From: Butyrivibrio proteoclasticus P6B7
GTDB taxonomy: Bacteria > Bacillota > Clostridia > Lachnospirales > Lachnospiraceae
Reading direction: 5' to 3'
Length of the DNA stretch: 54,950 nt
Assembly: GCF_000622085.1 (NCBI RefSeq)
Contig: NZ_JHWL01000031.1
Coordinates: forward strand, 1-54,950
Part shown: positions 16,828 to 27,002 of the stretch, one piece after another
Position numbering within the stretch: the stretch's first letter is position 1
Layout: the number at the start of each line of letters is the position of its first letter
Notes under the pieces: model-generated
Told to the model about the DNA's origin: nothing
Database searches by the model: none
Seen by the model: the letters and a program-made list of their open reading frames with translations, nothing else
Translations under genes and position numbers: made by a program

Positions 16828-17793
16828 TTAGACAACAGCCTTACTCTTTCTACGTCTATTAATAAACTTAACTGCTGCAATAGTTTGTGGATCCTTCGAT
16901 GCAAGTGCAAAAGGAACAACCTTAAACACATGGTCTACGGGACTAAGTTTCTTGATCTTACACTTATACATAGCCCCAATAAGTGGTCTGCCGATGTTCT
17001 CTGTGTAATCACACATAATCTCAATACCCTTAACAAAGTTTGACTTACCCCACCAATAAGTCTTTCCATCAGGCTTTTCTATACAAGTAACATCAATTAC
17101 TGTATCTTCTTTAATAAAATCAGGAAGATTCTTCCAAGGATCCTCAGTTATAGTATCTCTTGTAAGCGCAAAAGCCTGTGTTGCATGCTTTCCCTTTGGA
17201 AGCATACTATCAATAAGGAAATCGTACACTTCGCCAACCTCTATGGAATTAACAAGGGTTCTCTGGAAACCATTAGTCCAATGCTTAATACGGCAAATAC
17301 CCAAGATGCCCTGTCCCAAAATATTTACAAGAACTCTGTTTTCTGAAACAGAAATAATAGTTCCTGGAACGATAAGCTTCTTTCCGCCATTTAAGTCGTG
17401 AATAATCTCAGAGATAAGCTTTGCCTTAGTTGTTCCTCTATCAGAGTGTGCGCTACGAACAAATACAGTATTATTCTTCTCATCAATGTCTTTAACAAGC
17501 ACATTGAAGTCAACATTCATAAATCTGTCTTTGATATACGCAGTAAAATATGAAAGATCTTTTGCAAGAACCTCGTTTTCGAGTACGATTGTTACACCAT
17601 ACTCATCCTCCCCATAAAGAGAGCCTTCTGGAGTAGCAAGACCAAATACTACGCTAAAAGCCTGATTCTTAGCCTTTGCTTCACGATACCTTGCTAAAGG
17701 TTCAACTACATTCTTATCTTCTGGTAAACGAGTTGTGTTTCTCTGCTGATCATCACGAAGTAACGCAGAATATTTTTCAATATACTTACCCAT
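16828..17793 (-). CDS. S1-like RNA-binding domain protein
   Basis: 321 residues, AAGGAG 8 nt before the start. A typical S1 pattern lies at ~140-215: GTIISVSENRVLVNILGQ, GICRIKHW, VGEVYDFLI, then FALTRDTITEDPW; a second, weaker repeat follows with KGIEIMCDYT and YKCKIKKL. S1 domains bind single-stranded RNA or DNA. The C-terminus is basic. It lies in the conjugation block between a lipoprotein and a winged-helix-like protein; its job there is unknown. Confidence 0.6.
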   Translation of the reverse strand: MGKYIEKYSALLRDDQQRNTTRLPEDKNVVEPLARYREAKAKNQAFSVVFGLATPEGSLYGEDEYGVTIVLENEVLAKDLSYFTAYIKDRFMNVDFNVLVKDIDEKNNTVFVRSAHSDRGTTKAKLISEIIHDLNGGKKLIVPGTIISVSENRVLVNILGQGILGICRIKHWTNGFQRTLVNSIEVGEVYDFLIDSMLPKGKHATQAFALTRDTITEDPWKNLPDFIKEDTVIDVTCIEKPDGKTYWWGKSNFVKGIEIMCDYTENIGRPLIGAMYKCKIKKLSPVDHVFKVVPFALASKDPQTIAAVKFINRRRKSKAVV

Positions 17794-17810
17794 AAATTAC
17801 AAATCTCCTT

Positions 17811-18296
17811 TTAGAAAAATCTGTCAAACAGATTTACAATACTGCTATCTGCTGCATAGCAGAAAACATAAACTATAACTGTCAGCACTATCGGGATTAC
17901 AAGCTCCATAATAAGAGCAAATTTCCTAATAGCTGCACTTGATTTATTAACTCTTCTTATTAAAAAGCCAACAGCAAGACAAAATATTGATATAGGTGGC
18001 CAGACAGCTTTCAATGCATCTGCACCCTTATTTATCCTATAGCGCCCAGCCTCAACATATTCTCCGCTTTTAGCATCATAATATGTATTGCCAGCCGCCT
18101 CCTTAACACCCTCGACCATCTCGCCAGCTGAGTAAGTGTCAAATTTAACATTTATATTCCCGTTATCAAGATACTCATTAACTGATTCCTGCCCTGCTGC
18201 CACATTATCAGTAATATAAGAACAGCCACTAAGAGCAAAAATACATATTATAGAAATAAGTGATATAAGGAATGATTTTTTAAGCACGGCATTCAT
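17811..18296 (-). CDS. Lipoprotein with two membrane helices
   Basis: 161 residues. Lipobox LSGC at residues 22-25, a short outer domain, then two hydrophobic helices (~97-113 and ~130-150). The start overlaps the end of the preceding gene by 17 nt. Probable envelope component of the transfer system, possibly in the manner of a VirB7-type lipoprotein, but no sequence family is recognised. Confidence 0.55.
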   Translation of the reverse strand: MNAVLKKSFLISLISIICIFALSGCSYITDNVAAGQESVNEYLDNGNINVKFDTYSAGEMVEGVKEAAGNTYYDAKSGEYVEAGRYRINKGADALKAVWPPISIFCLAVGFLIRRVNKSSAAIRKFALIMELVIPIVLTVIVYVFCYAADSSIVNLFDRFF

Positions 18297-18801
18297 CTAA
18301 ACCATCACCCTCGCCAAAAAGTTTCTTTCTATAGAATGGAGCAAACTCAGCAATCATATCGTCAATGTCATTAGTAGGTGACTCTGTAAGCTGCGCACCA
18401 GACTCCTGCTTGTTCAATCTGTAATACCCGATAGAGACCCTAAGTTTATTCACAGAAGATTTATATGTATATCCACTCTTAACAGTAGCCTCAAGCATAA
18501 TCGCTCCCTTAAGAGGATCCTCAGGGCAAGTTATATCCACCACCTTAAATACAAGCGGAAGTCCATTAGCACTATAGTAACTAGAGTCAGGCTTATAAAC
18601 TGCCTTAACCTTACCCTCATTTCTTCTTCTTGAATAAGTGTGCTTATACTCAACGATTACATAGTCTCCAATATCAGGTAATGGAAACCTCGCCTCATTC
18701 TTCTCATAGATTGTTCCATAGTCCTTCTTCTGGAACAGTCTATAACCAGTTTGCTTTCTTCTCTTGATTTCACGTCCTTGTGGATTTTTATTCTCATTCA
18801 T
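18280..18801 (-). CDS. Hypothetical basic protein
   Basis: 173 residues, basic N-terminus (REIKRRKQTGYR) then a beta-rich region (GDYVIVEYKHTYSRRRNEG, VFKVVDI, IMLEATVKSG) that could be an OB or SH3-like fold. AAGGAGAGG lies 12 nt upstream of the ATG. First gene of the sub-block running to 9477. No family recognised. Confidence 0.5.
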   Translation of the reverse strand: MNENKNPQGREIKRRKQTGYRLFQKKDYGTIYEKNEARFPLPDIGDYVIVEYKHTYSRRRNEGKVKAVYKPDSSYYSANGLPLVFKVVDITCPEDPLKGAIMLEATVKSGYTYKSSVNKLRVSIGYYRLNKQESGAQLTESPTNDIDDMIAEFAPFYRKKLFGEGDGLDECRA

Positions 18802-18969
18802 AACAAATTTTTACCTCTCCTTAAACGCATAAGCGCTGTAAAATTAACGCAACGACAAAAAGCATAATAATACGCAATTTTGTTCAGTTTATGTTTATTT
18901 TATAAACTAAGCGTAAACATTATTAATATTGCGTTAAAATAGTATTAACATTCCGTAAACTACAAATGT
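18802..18969 (-). promoter_or_regulatory. Intergenic promoter region
   Basis: 168 nt, AT-rich, containing TTTTTGTCGTTGCG, the upstream block of the conserved leaders, but none of their hairpins. A GTTTAT/ATAAAC inverted repeat lies at 18893-18907 and TTGCGTTAA-like words recur. Probable promoter for the genes below 18801. Confidence 0.35.
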
Positions 18970-20307
18970 TTATTGGCTTAACATTGCCATAAGTTCTTCA
19001 GTGCTCATTGATGAATAGTCCGCATGAGATGAAGCCTTTGTCACCTTAGGGGCTGGTGTAACCCTCTTAGGCGCTGGTGTTTTACTTGGCGTGCTAACAA
19101 CCTGCCTCTCTCTAACTACTTTTTTAGGCTTTCTAGCAGGTTCCTCATCCCTCACAGGAGCTTCTACTTCAAGCGACTCTCCATAATCGGAACTACCATA
19201 ATTTTCATCAACCTGTTCCTCATACAGCTCAGGAGAATGGCTTTCCATAATGTCCTCATCCCATGGCTGCTCATCTTCTGCAACAGTTGCCGGTTCCTCA
19301 TCAAGCTCTTCGACTACTTTCTTCCTATTGAATAAAGATTTCTTATCTTTTCTGACAAGCTCTACATCACCATCCATGGCAAACAGATCATCTCTACTTT
19401 TCTTAACCTTTTTTGGTTTTTCTTTAACAACAGGCGCATCGTCTTTAACTACTTCTAAAGCGACATCATCACCAAACTCTTCCACTACTCGCTCCGCAAA
19501 GCTATCCGTTACATTTGCAGGTTTAATAATTGGTTCTGATTGTCCCGCCTTACTTCTAGCCTTTGACTCGCTTGCCAACTTATTCTGAAGCCCCTCAGGA
19601 GTAACTCCACGCGTCACACCCTTTGGCATCTTATATTTCTGTTTCGCATAGCCAAGTCTGTATGCCTTATTAGCAATGTCATAAAACTCACGATACTGCA
19701 TCAGTATTTCCTTTACCTTGTCAGGTAAAGCATCACAAAACGCTCCCATCTGACCTGGATATAACCATCTTGAAATAGTCACGAAACGCTCTGCGATATT
19801 TAAACCCTCTTCCTTAGAAAGAAGATATTTATAACAATCTCTAAACTCGGAATAAGTAAGATTAATATGGTCAGGAATGACCTCTTCAATCCTGTAATAT
19901 TTCCTCGCTTCTTTTCTATCTCTACCCTTTACAATCAGATCAGCGATCACATCAGGATTAGCACCAAACTTACCATCAGAGAAAAATGCTGTAAGGATTC
20001 CTGCACTATACAGATCCTTCATCTCATTCTTCCCTCGATGCGTTGTAGCAAGTACTACCACGATTGTCGCCCTTGTATAATCAGCAAGCTCAACAATCTC
20101 CTTAATGCTAAACTTCTCACCGCCATCTAAATATTCCTTGAGAACTACTGCTTGTATCTCGCTATGTTTTGCAAGATAATCTTTAATAGTTTCCTTAGAA
20201 GAACGAAGTACACTCTTGGCCGTATAACCACGAAGCATTATTTCCTTATTTATACTTGTCTCAATATTCTCTTGTTTAAAACCATAAAGTAAATTTAAAA
20301 CCGCCAT
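18970..20307 (-). CDS. Receiver-like domain protein with long acidic/proline-rich tail
   Basis: 445 residues. The first ~140 (alternating beta/alpha, with IQAVVLKEYL and TRATIVVVLATTHRG) look like a degenerate response-regulator receiver or CpaE-like domain; the gene at 48680 opens with a similar fold. Residues ~150-235 are helical. From ~240 on the protein is low complexity: lysine/glutamate-rich, then proline/threonine repeats (KTPAPKRVTPAPKVTK). GGAGG lies 6 nt upstream. A scaffold or localisation factor for the transfer machine is possible. Confidence 0.5.
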   Translation of the reverse strand: MAVLNLLYGFKQENIETSINKEIMLRGYTAKSVLRSSKETIKDYLAKHSEIQAVVLKEYLDGGEKFSIKEIVELADYTRATIVVVLATTHRGKNEMKDLYSAGILTAFFSDGKFGANPDVIADLIVKGRDRKEARKYYRIEEVIPDHINLTYSEFRDCYKYLLSKEEGLNIAERFVTISRWLYPGQMGAFCDALPDKVKEILMQYREFYDIANKAYRLGYAKQKYKMPKGVTRGVTPEGLQNKLASESKARSKAGQSEPIIKPANVTDSFAERVVEEFGDDVALEVVKDDAPVVKEKPKKVKKSRDDLFAMDGDVELVRKDKKSLFNRKKVVEELDEEPATVAEDEQPWDEDIMESHSPELYEEQVDENYGSSDYGESLEVEAPVRDEEPARKPKKVVRERQVVSTPSKTPAPKRVTPAPKVTKASSHADYSSMSTEELMAMLSQ

Positions 20308-20530
20308 TAGTTACCTCCAAAAGCGCACTATATATGTGAATAAATTAACTAAATTTTGACTCACCTTAATAAAGGTAATTTTAAGTGCACATTTATAGCA
20401 ACTATTTTTAAACAAAAAAACCCAAAAATATCCAAACATATAATTTGATTCTCATCGCCATGGAATGTGCATAAACTCTAGGTTGCGGCACATTCGTATT
20501 GGAGAACGTTTCAAACACTATAAAAATTCA

Positions 20531-20567
20531 CAAAAAAAACACACAATCCTTTTATTGGATTGTGTGT
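20531..20567 (-). terminator. Strong intrinsic terminator
   Basis: ACACACAATCC (20539-20549) pairs with GGATTGTGTGT (20557-20567), followed on the minus strand by eight Ts. It ends the gene at 20616. The remaining part of the 308-nt gap (20308-20530) is AT-rich, should hold the promoter of the gene at 18970, and shows no gene. Confidence 0.85.
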
Positions 20568-20615
20568 AGAAAAAACATCCTTTTTAAAAAACGTCTTTAC
20601 ATTATTCAATTCTAC

Positions 20616-21830
20616 TTATTTCCAAAATATATATCCGCCCTTGGAACTTACCCCAACATGATAGTCACTGTTTGAATCCCAGAAGATCAATCTCGTCATT
20701 GGATTAAATATAACTCCAAGTATGGCTCCATCTGCCAATACACCAGCAACCCATCCAAATCTACTACCAATGCCACCTCCAACAATGACTAGAATCGCAA
20801 TTCCCACAATCGCAACCGCCGAAGCAATCGCAATCTGTATTCCGCGTCCTATACTCCTGAATACATTTTTCGTAGGGTCTTTATACTGTGCAACATCCGA
20901 ACTGCTAAACCCACACTTTCTAGCAATACGATTACGCATGCTATTTGACACTATCAAAGATGCCATTACAAAGCAAAAACCGTCCCACCCCATCTCATCG
21001 GCACGCTTATAAAAATCTCTCACATCCCTGTCATTGTGCTTAAAATGCTGCTGCGCATCATGGAAATCAAAAATACGATCATACCCATATGCAAACTCCG
21101 AACACTCGATAGTTGATTTATAAATCGCTCTATGTTCCTCTGGCAAAGTATTGAAAGATAAACCATATTTAGCAAGCTGCACTGGAATATGTACTAAATC
21201 TAAAAATACATCCCTTTCATCATGGAACACAGGATGGATCCTAAAGAGCCTCTCATCACACTCTACTTTAAAAGAAGTATTCCACCCCTTTACTCGGCCT
21301 CTTTCCAACCCGTAGAAAAACTCCTCTATATCGATATGTTCTCCTTTTTCCGGAGATTTGATGCCAACCTCAGTATAAAAAGCATGAACAATTCTCATAT
21401 ACTGCTCACATTTATACAACTCTCTATACAGTACAAGTGGAAATATCTTATCCCTATAAAAAGCATACAGTTCCCACAGCATGTCGCTACTCTTTTCAAC
21501 CCTAACTATTCTCCACGCCTCTCTTACAGCATAGCGAGCAACAACCTCGCACAGATGCGGTTCTTTACCTCTAATTGAAAGCTGTTCAAAGATAGGCGAT
21601 AGCCACTGACATCTTTTCCCTGGTTCAATATTCGATGAACAATGCAAGCCATTAGATATCTTGTAAAGTTCAACTACGCGAGAAATCCTCTCCTTAACAC
21701 CTTCCAGTTCATCCGATGAGATCAGTTCTAAAATTTCTGTAGCCACCCCGTAGTATGCATTATCATTACTAAGCTCATATACTCCCTCTGGAGTCTCACT
21801 GAACCACCTTGTTCCGTCCTTTTTTATCAT
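20616..21830 (-). CDS. Hypothetical protein with C-terminal membrane hairpin
   Basis: 404 residues. About 340 residues of soluble helical protein are followed by one or two hydrophobic, glycine-rich segments (ASAVAIVGIAILVIVGGGIG and ADGAILGVIF). AGGAGG precedes the ATG by 6 nt. It has its own promoter (21896-21924) and terminator, so it is expressed apart from the T4SS genes; this monocistronic layout fits an entry-exclusion, immunity or effector role, but nothing in the sequence proves one. Confidence 0.55.
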   Translation of the reverse strand: MIKKDGTRWFSETPEGVYELSNDNAYYGVATEILELISSDELEGVKERISRVVELYKISNGLHCSSNIEPGKRCQWLSPIFEQLSIRGKEPHLCEVVARYAVREAWRIVRVEKSSDMLWELYAFYRDKIFPLVLYRELYKCEQYMRIVHAFYTEVGIKSPEKGEHIDIEEFFYGLERGRVKGWNTSFKVECDERLFRIHPVFHDERDVFLDLVHIPVQLAKYGLSFNTLPEEHRAIYKSTIECSEFAYGYDRIFDFHDAQQHFKHNDRDVRDFYKRADEMGWDGFCFVMASLIVSNSMRNRIARKCGFSSSDVAQYKDPTKNVFRSIGRGIQIAIASAVAIVGIAILVIVGGGIGSRFGWVAGVLADGAILGVIFNPMTRLIFWDSNSDYHVGVSSKGGYIFWK

Positions 21831-21895
21831 ATAAAACCTCCTGTTTTATAACTATCAAACCATACACTTGTCGCATCATATAATTAACATACAAA

Positions 21896-21924
21896 TATAA
21901 TAACATGTGTTATTTTAATGTCAA
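21896..21924 (-). promoter_or_regulatory. Promoter of the gene at 20616
   Basis: On the minus strand, a consensus TTGACA (21919-21924) and ATTATA/TTATAT at 17-18 bp. The spacer contains a near-palindrome TAACATGTGTTA, a possible operator. Confidence 0.6.
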
Positions 21925-21940
21925 GTGGTTTTACAAAACA

Positions 21941-21976
21941 AATGGCAAGATGAGTAAATATCTCACCCTGCCATTT
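21941..21976 (-). terminator. Terminator at the end of the T4SS block
   Basis: ATGGCA.GRTGAG pairs with CTCA...TGCCAT around a 6-nt loop, followed on the minus strand by a T-rich run, just after the VirB6-like gene. Confidence 0.65.
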
Positions 21977-21985
21977 AAAATATTA

Positions 21986-24625
21986 TTATTTGCGTACAGT
22001 TCCTAAGTTCATGCCCTTATTCTTTGCAAAATTCAATGCCTTGCTACTAGCACTATCAACTGCCTTGCCAGCAGCGACAGCACCCTTGCCAACTGCCTTG
22101 CCAACTGCGGCAGCGCCCTTGCCAGCGCTAGCCACGTCATCGACAAACTTTTCCGCTGTAGCTTCAGCCTGTCCAGACTGAACGTAATCTTTTGCAGCAT
22201 GGTAGATCTTACCTGCCGAACTATCAGCGCCCTTGAAATATTCTTGTTCCGATGTTGCACCTACAGATGCCATCATTCCTACAGCTGCGCCTACCATGAC
22301 AGTTGCTTTTTCTGCACTTGCAAGAGTACCAGATGCAAGTCTCGCCTTCATGCTTCTGTAATCCGCCGCACGTACCTGCTCGGCTCTTTGTGAAGCAGAC
22401 AACGCACCTCCACTAACTGGCTTATTTACAATATCAGCGTATTTGTCTGCAACAAGTTTCTGTCTGAAAGAAGTAGCATTGCTGAACGCCTCCTCTTGTT
22501 TTGCGCCAGCATACTGCTTTTCAAAAGTAGCACGTTTTGCGACTTCACTATTTAAGACGGCTTTGCTTGCATTGTTATTAGCAATCTTCCCATTCCTGCT
22601 TTCAATGTTACTGCGAAGTTGCTCATTACTGCTCTTTAAGTCTTGCATCCTCTGACGGCCATCTGGCACTTTTGTCCATGCGCCGCTCTCTAGACTCTTT
22701 AATTCCTTCTCTTGACTACGAAGCTGCGCTTTATCCTGTACGTTTAATGCTCCAAGCTTAGCGTTTTCGTCATTAATGCCCGATATCTTGGCATTCATGT
22801 TATCCATAGTTTTAAGATTAGCGTAACGGCTAGCATTGTTAAATTCATCGCCATTAGCACTATTGGAAATAACTGCATGTGCATCCAATACATCAGAACT
22901 CTGATCCTCAGCTTTAGCATCGTACTGTTTATTTGCATTAGTAATGTCTTTAGCTGTAACAATAGAGTCAGCAATCGCATCATTAACATCATTAGATACA
23001 GGCTCGGTACCACTTGGAACATCGCCTATATCTGGTGTGCCAGCACTGATATCTGCATCTATTGAAGTATTGCTATTTGTTGAAGCAGCCACCCCGCCAT
23101 CGAGATCGCCCAAAAGCTTCGCGTCCTTATCAGGATTTGGCTCAATACCAGCTGCCTGCATATCAGAAGCAACACTACCCATTTGCTGAGCGTTTCCTTC
23201 TGACTCATTACGCCCTGGTATCTCATCGTTTATTGTCGGCTGTGAACCTTTTGCCTTTGAATCCTCTGAATCAGCCTTTGAACTACCATTACCTGATTTA
23301 GGAGCATCCAATTCACCAAGTTTCTTAGAGATACCATCAGCTGCACGCTTTTCCTCACTACCCTTTTCTCTCTCAGCATTCTTCTCAGCCTTATGCTGAT
23401 TATGCTTATCAATGCCAGACTTAATGCCACCAGCCATAGCCATAGCGCCTGTAATAGCACCCTTAGCTGCTCCAGCGACACCAGCTGCGAGTCCAATAAG
23501 ACCTTTGCCATTAGATATGCCAAACCTATTACCAAGCATTGATAGTATCTGATTACGTGTAGGGACAATAGCCTGGAACATAATCCACATGATCAAGCCT
23601 TGAACAAAACTGCCCTCAAAATTACTAGTATCACCAGCCGCCTCGCTCATTGCTGACAGCAATATCGAAGGCAAAAGCATAAGTGCAATATCAATGACTG
23701 GAACAAAACAGTTCGTAAAGAATGTAACGCACCACTGACCGATTGACTGCTTATTATCCAAAAATCCCGCAAAAACAAACATTGGGAAAAGTCCAAATAA
23801 GATCAGCTGCATGATTGCAATCTTAATATAGGAAAAGACATATGTAAGAGGTAAGAAACACACTAACGCATATGCAACTGCATTTACCATGTTCGGAGTG
23901 GTCTCGTATAAGTCCTTATATCCTGCCTCAATACCATTTGCAAAATTCAAATTTGGAGCAAGTCCTGTCAATGTGTTATACATTACAATAGATAAGTTAT
24001 CCCTTATAATGCATACAGCATCAATAATGTTAGGCATTATAAAGAGGAGAATCATGGCTCCAGCAAAGGCTACAATATTATCCTTTAAAAACTGACCTGC
24101 CTTAGAATCACCCTTCCACATTGCTTTAACTACTGAAAAAAGCGAAACAGCAAACACAAAAGTAAGGGCCAACTGTTGAAGCGTGACGTACAAATACGCA
24201 CCAATACCACCATACACATTTCCATCAGTTAAATCGAAAGTAAAGAAAGAGTTACCACCAGTAGCAATCTTTCCCATAATAATAGAAGTAATGGTCATAG
24301 GCACACCAGAAACAGCATTAAGTGTTCTCGAAACCTGCGTACCAAGAGAAGCCACTAATCCAGAAAGCATTTTTTCAATAGTGCTAGGCTCCTTATTTGA
24401 CTCACTATCGTCACCTGTGCTTGTCTCATTCGAAGTCTCACCAAGATCAAGCCCAGACTCTAAAGCCCCATCAGCAGTAGTGCCGGCAATCCAAGACCAA
24501 TCCTCATAACCATCAGCACTTGCCGTACTACCTGGCATAGAAAAGGCAACAATAGTAAGTATTAGCGCTAGAAAAGTAGATACCCTATCAACTATCTGTA
24601 ATTTTTTACGTAAATCCTTTGGCAT
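21986..24625 (-). CDS. VirB6/TrbL-like polytopic membrane protein of the T4SS
   Basis: 879 residues. After an N-terminal helix and an outer segment, residues ~100-375 contain several membrane helices (for example AFAGAMILLFIMPNIIDAV and ALVCFLPLTYVFSYI), ending near VPTRNQILSMLGNRFG. The rest (~380-879) is hydrophilic, Ala/Ser/Asp-rich and partly coiled coil, a long cytoplasmic or exported tail as in Gram-positive VirB6 proteins. VirB6 forms the inner-membrane part of the conjugation channel. It lies 11 nt after VirB4, the expected neighbour. Confidence 0.75.
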   Translation of the reverse strand: MPKDLRKKLQIVDRVSTFLALILTIVAFSMPGSTASADGYEDWSWIAGTTADGALESGLDLGETSNETSTGDDSESNKEPSTIEKMLSGLVASLGTQVSRTLNAVSGVPMTITSIIMGKIATGGNSFFTFDLTDGNVYGGIGAYLYVTLQQLALTFVFAVSLFSVVKAMWKGDSKAGQFLKDNIVAFAGAMILLFIMPNIIDAVCIIRDNLSIVMYNTLTGLAPNLNFANGIEAGYKDLYETTPNMVNAVAYALVCFLPLTYVFSYIKIAIMQLILFGLFPMFVFAGFLDNKQSIGQWCVTFFTNCFVPVIDIALMLLPSILLSAMSEAAGDTSNFEGSFVQGLIMWIMFQAIVPTRNQILSMLGNRFGISNGKGLIGLAAGVAGAAKGAITGAMAMAGGIKSGIDKHNQHKAEKNAEREKGSEEKRAADGISKKLGELDAPKSGNGSSKADSEDSKAKGSQPTINDEIPGRNESEGNAQQMGSVASDMQAAGIEPNPDKDAKLLGDLDGGVAASTNSNTSIDADISAGTPDIGDVPSGTEPVSNDVNDAIADSIVTAKDITNANKQYDAKAEDQSSDVLDAHAVISNSANGDEFNNASRYANLKTMDNMNAKISGINDENAKLGALNVQDKAQLRSQEKELKSLESGAWTKVPDGRQRMQDLKSSNEQLRSNIESRNGKIANNNASKAVLNSEVAKRATFEKQYAGAKQEEAFSNATSFRQKLVADKYADIVNKPVSGGALSASQRAEQVRAADYRSMKARLASGTLASAEKATVMVGAAVGMMASVGATSEQEYFKGADSSAGKIYHAAKDYVQSGQAEATAEKFVDDVASAGKGAAAVGKAVGKGAVAAGKAVDSASSKALNFAKNKGMNLGTVRK

Positions 24626-24636
24626 AATCTCGTCCT

Positions 24637-26991
24637 TTAAGCAGACATCTTAGCAAATGCCTCTTCAATTCCTTTCGCATCTGTAGCAACCGCAAGCTGC
24701 TCAGTTTCTTTACGATAATCAACCTTACAAAACGCAACTGTCTTATTATCTACAATACATACCTCGCCTCGGTGCCTATTAGAATCAGACTCATCGTCTG
24801 GATTACCACCAAGCGTATCAACAATAAGACTTGCCTGTGCAGGAGTCAGATTAATGTTATCAATAAGGAAATCTCTATCCTGCGCATCCTGTTTCAAAAT
24901 AAACTTTGTAGTAGCCTGCTTTAAAATATCCTGAGTCTCAGGGAATCTAGCATATTCGCTAACTGTCTGAGAGATCAGCATAAGTGATACGTTACGAGAA
25001 CGAGCAGTTCTTGACACCGCATTAAGCACAGCTCTATCATACTGGTTCTTAAACATCTCATGAGCCTCATCCACAATTACCTGCATCTTGGAATTAGCAT
25101 CAAGAGAAAGTGAATTTTTCTTAATAAAGTTCTCATTTACAAATTCGAGAGCAATCTGCTGAACAAGTTTCTTCTCTGAATCTGACAGAAGAGAAATATC
25201 GATATTGGTAAAAGGACAATCCTTATTAATACGTACAGAACTCTGACCGTCGAAATACGCCCTGATGCCTCGTACCTCTTTTACTGCCTCCTTAACATTC
25301 ATCTCATTCTTATACTCTCGGCACTTAATTGACTCACTATATGGAAGAGCCTTGAACTGCTCTGCAGTGAAGAATCTGCATGTTCTCTCGGAGTAATACA
25401 GCTCTTTAACATAGTTTGCTAAAGACATAATCAGGATGTTATAAGCATCACCCATGTTGGCATCCCTATTATCTCTTCTTGAAATAAGGAGCTGCTTATA
25501 AAAGTCAGTCATAGTAGGAATCTTCTTGAGGACCCTACCATCACTCAAAATCGCACTATCTGATGCGTTAGCACTGCCAAGTGTTGTATACAGAGAATCA
25601 GCATCACCATCAATAAAGCCAAATGACTTATAAAGCGCCTTAAGGTTTTCTATAACAATATTCTCTAAATACTTGTTCTCTGTGAGCGAAGTAGTAACGT
25701 TCTGATCATCATCACCAGCAACTAGCTTTAAAATAATATTTGTGACCATGGTGATCTTGTCAGTAAGATCCAAACTTCTAACCTCATGCCTAATATCAGC
25801 TGAATCCTTAACATATCTTGTAGTCTCTGAGATATCAAAAATATTCATTACATCACTAGACATGTTAGAAATCTGGAAGTTAACGCCATCACATAAAGTA
25901 GCAAGAGAAGCATACTCACCCTCGGATGTACCCTTTCTCTGCTTAAAGTCAATTGAAACAAAATGATAGCCCATAAGCACCTGTCTACAAACCATCATTT
26001 TTACAAGAGCTGACTTACCTGTACCAGTCTTACCAGCAACAACGATAGTATAACCATCATGTGATCCATCGAATGAATCATAAATGATAGGCATTGCTGT
26101 AAACATATCCCTTCCAAGAGGAACGCCCTTCTTATGAGAGAATGATGACTGTGTGTAATTGTAAAGCGCAGATACAGAATACTTATCAAAATTGAAGAAC
26201 TTAACAGCATCCGACTTAATAGTGCTTGAATCAACCTTTACAAGCTTATTGAATGGCGCATTATTAGCAAAAGCCTCTGCCTGCACACCATAACAACATG
26301 AAATATTGATATTTCTCTCAAGTGCCTTTGAATGGAACTCCTGGGTAAGCTTATTAAGTTCCTTAATATCTGTAGCATGAAGTGTAAACAAAAATCCTAC
26401 AGAGAAGAACTTATTCTCACCGCTTTCAATCTGCGCCGCGAAATCGTTAGCATCCTGAATCTGGCCTGAAATGTCACGTACACGATTGACATTGGAATTC
26501 TTCTCGGCCTCATAAGACTCACCAACAAGTACATTGATATGCTTGTTGTACTTACGGAGCATCTCGTCCTCTGCAATAGGCTTAATAAATATAGAAGATT
26601 CACAATTCTGGAAGTTCATAAGTGGTGCAAAAGTATTTGCAAACTTAGCTCTTCTAGGAATTGAGGTGATAGTGAATGATCTGATATAGACATTCTGACC
26701 ACCGTCTGACACAACCATATAACTATTGGGGCCTACATCAATAGAATCTGCAGAAATCACATTTCTAAGAGTAGTCGCCTTCTCACGTCTATCAAGGGTG
26801 TCATAATCAATATTTTTAAGATTATCATCGCGAAGCTTCTCAACCCTCTGCTCGTCCATCTGCTGACGCAAATGACGAAGAGCATTGGCAACAACTACGG
26901 CAACAATACCAAGAACAACAAATACAATTGCAGTTCTTATCAACCCTATATAATCTGAAAACTGAACCAAAAACTCATATAACTCTGTCAT
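24637..26991 (-). CDS. virB4: VirB4-family T4SS ATPase
   Basis: 784 residues with an N-terminal membrane helix (~18-38), unusual for VirB4 but seen in some Gram-positive systems. Walker A GKTGTGKS at 320-327, Walker B MQVIVDEAHE at 636-645, and the downstream ISQTVSEYARFPETQDIL segment typical of VirB4/TraE-type ATPases. It powers substrate transfer and pilus assembly at the inner membrane. AAGGAG precedes the start. The gene is followed by VirB6-like and preceded by the VirB4-N-like protein at 27003, giving a standard PrgI - TraC-like - VirB4 - VirB6 order. Confidence 0.9.
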   Translation of the reverse strand: MTELYEFLVQFSDYIGLIRTAIVFVVLGIVAVVVANALRHLRQQMDEQRVEKLRDDNLKNIDYDTLDRREKATTLRNVISADSIDVGPNSYMVVSDGGQNVYIRSFTITSIPRRAKFANTFAPLMNFQNCESSIFIKPIAEDEMLRKYNKHINVLVGESYEAEKNSNVNRVRDISGQIQDANDFAAQIESGENKFFSVGFLFTLHATDIKELNKLTQEFHSKALERNINISCCYGVQAEAFANNAPFNKLVKVDSSTIKSDAVKFFNFDKYSVSALYNYTQSSFSHKKGVPLGRDMFTAMPIIYDSFDGSHDGYTIVVAGKTGTGKSALVKMMVCRQVLMGYHFVSIDFKQRKGTSEGEYASLATLCDGVNFQISNMSSDVMNIFDISETTRYVKDSADIRHEVRSLDLTDKITMVTNIILKLVAGDDDQNVTTSLTENKYLENIVIENLKALYKSFGFIDGDADSLYTTLGSANASDSAILSDGRVLKKIPTMTDFYKQLLISRRDNRDANMGDAYNILIMSLANYVKELYYSERTCRFFTAEQFKALPYSESIKCREYKNEMNVKEAVKEVRGIRAYFDGQSSVRINKDCPFTNIDISLLSDSEKKLVQQIALEFVNENFIKKNSLSLDANSKMQVIVDEAHEMFKNQYDRAVLNAVSRTARSRNVSLMLISQTVSEYARFPETQDILKQATTKFILKQDAQDRDFLIDNINLTPAQASLIVDTLGGNPDDESDSNRHRGEVCIVDNKTVAFCKVDYRKETEQLAVATDAKGIEEAFAKMSA

Positions 26992-27002
26992 AGTTACACT
27001 CC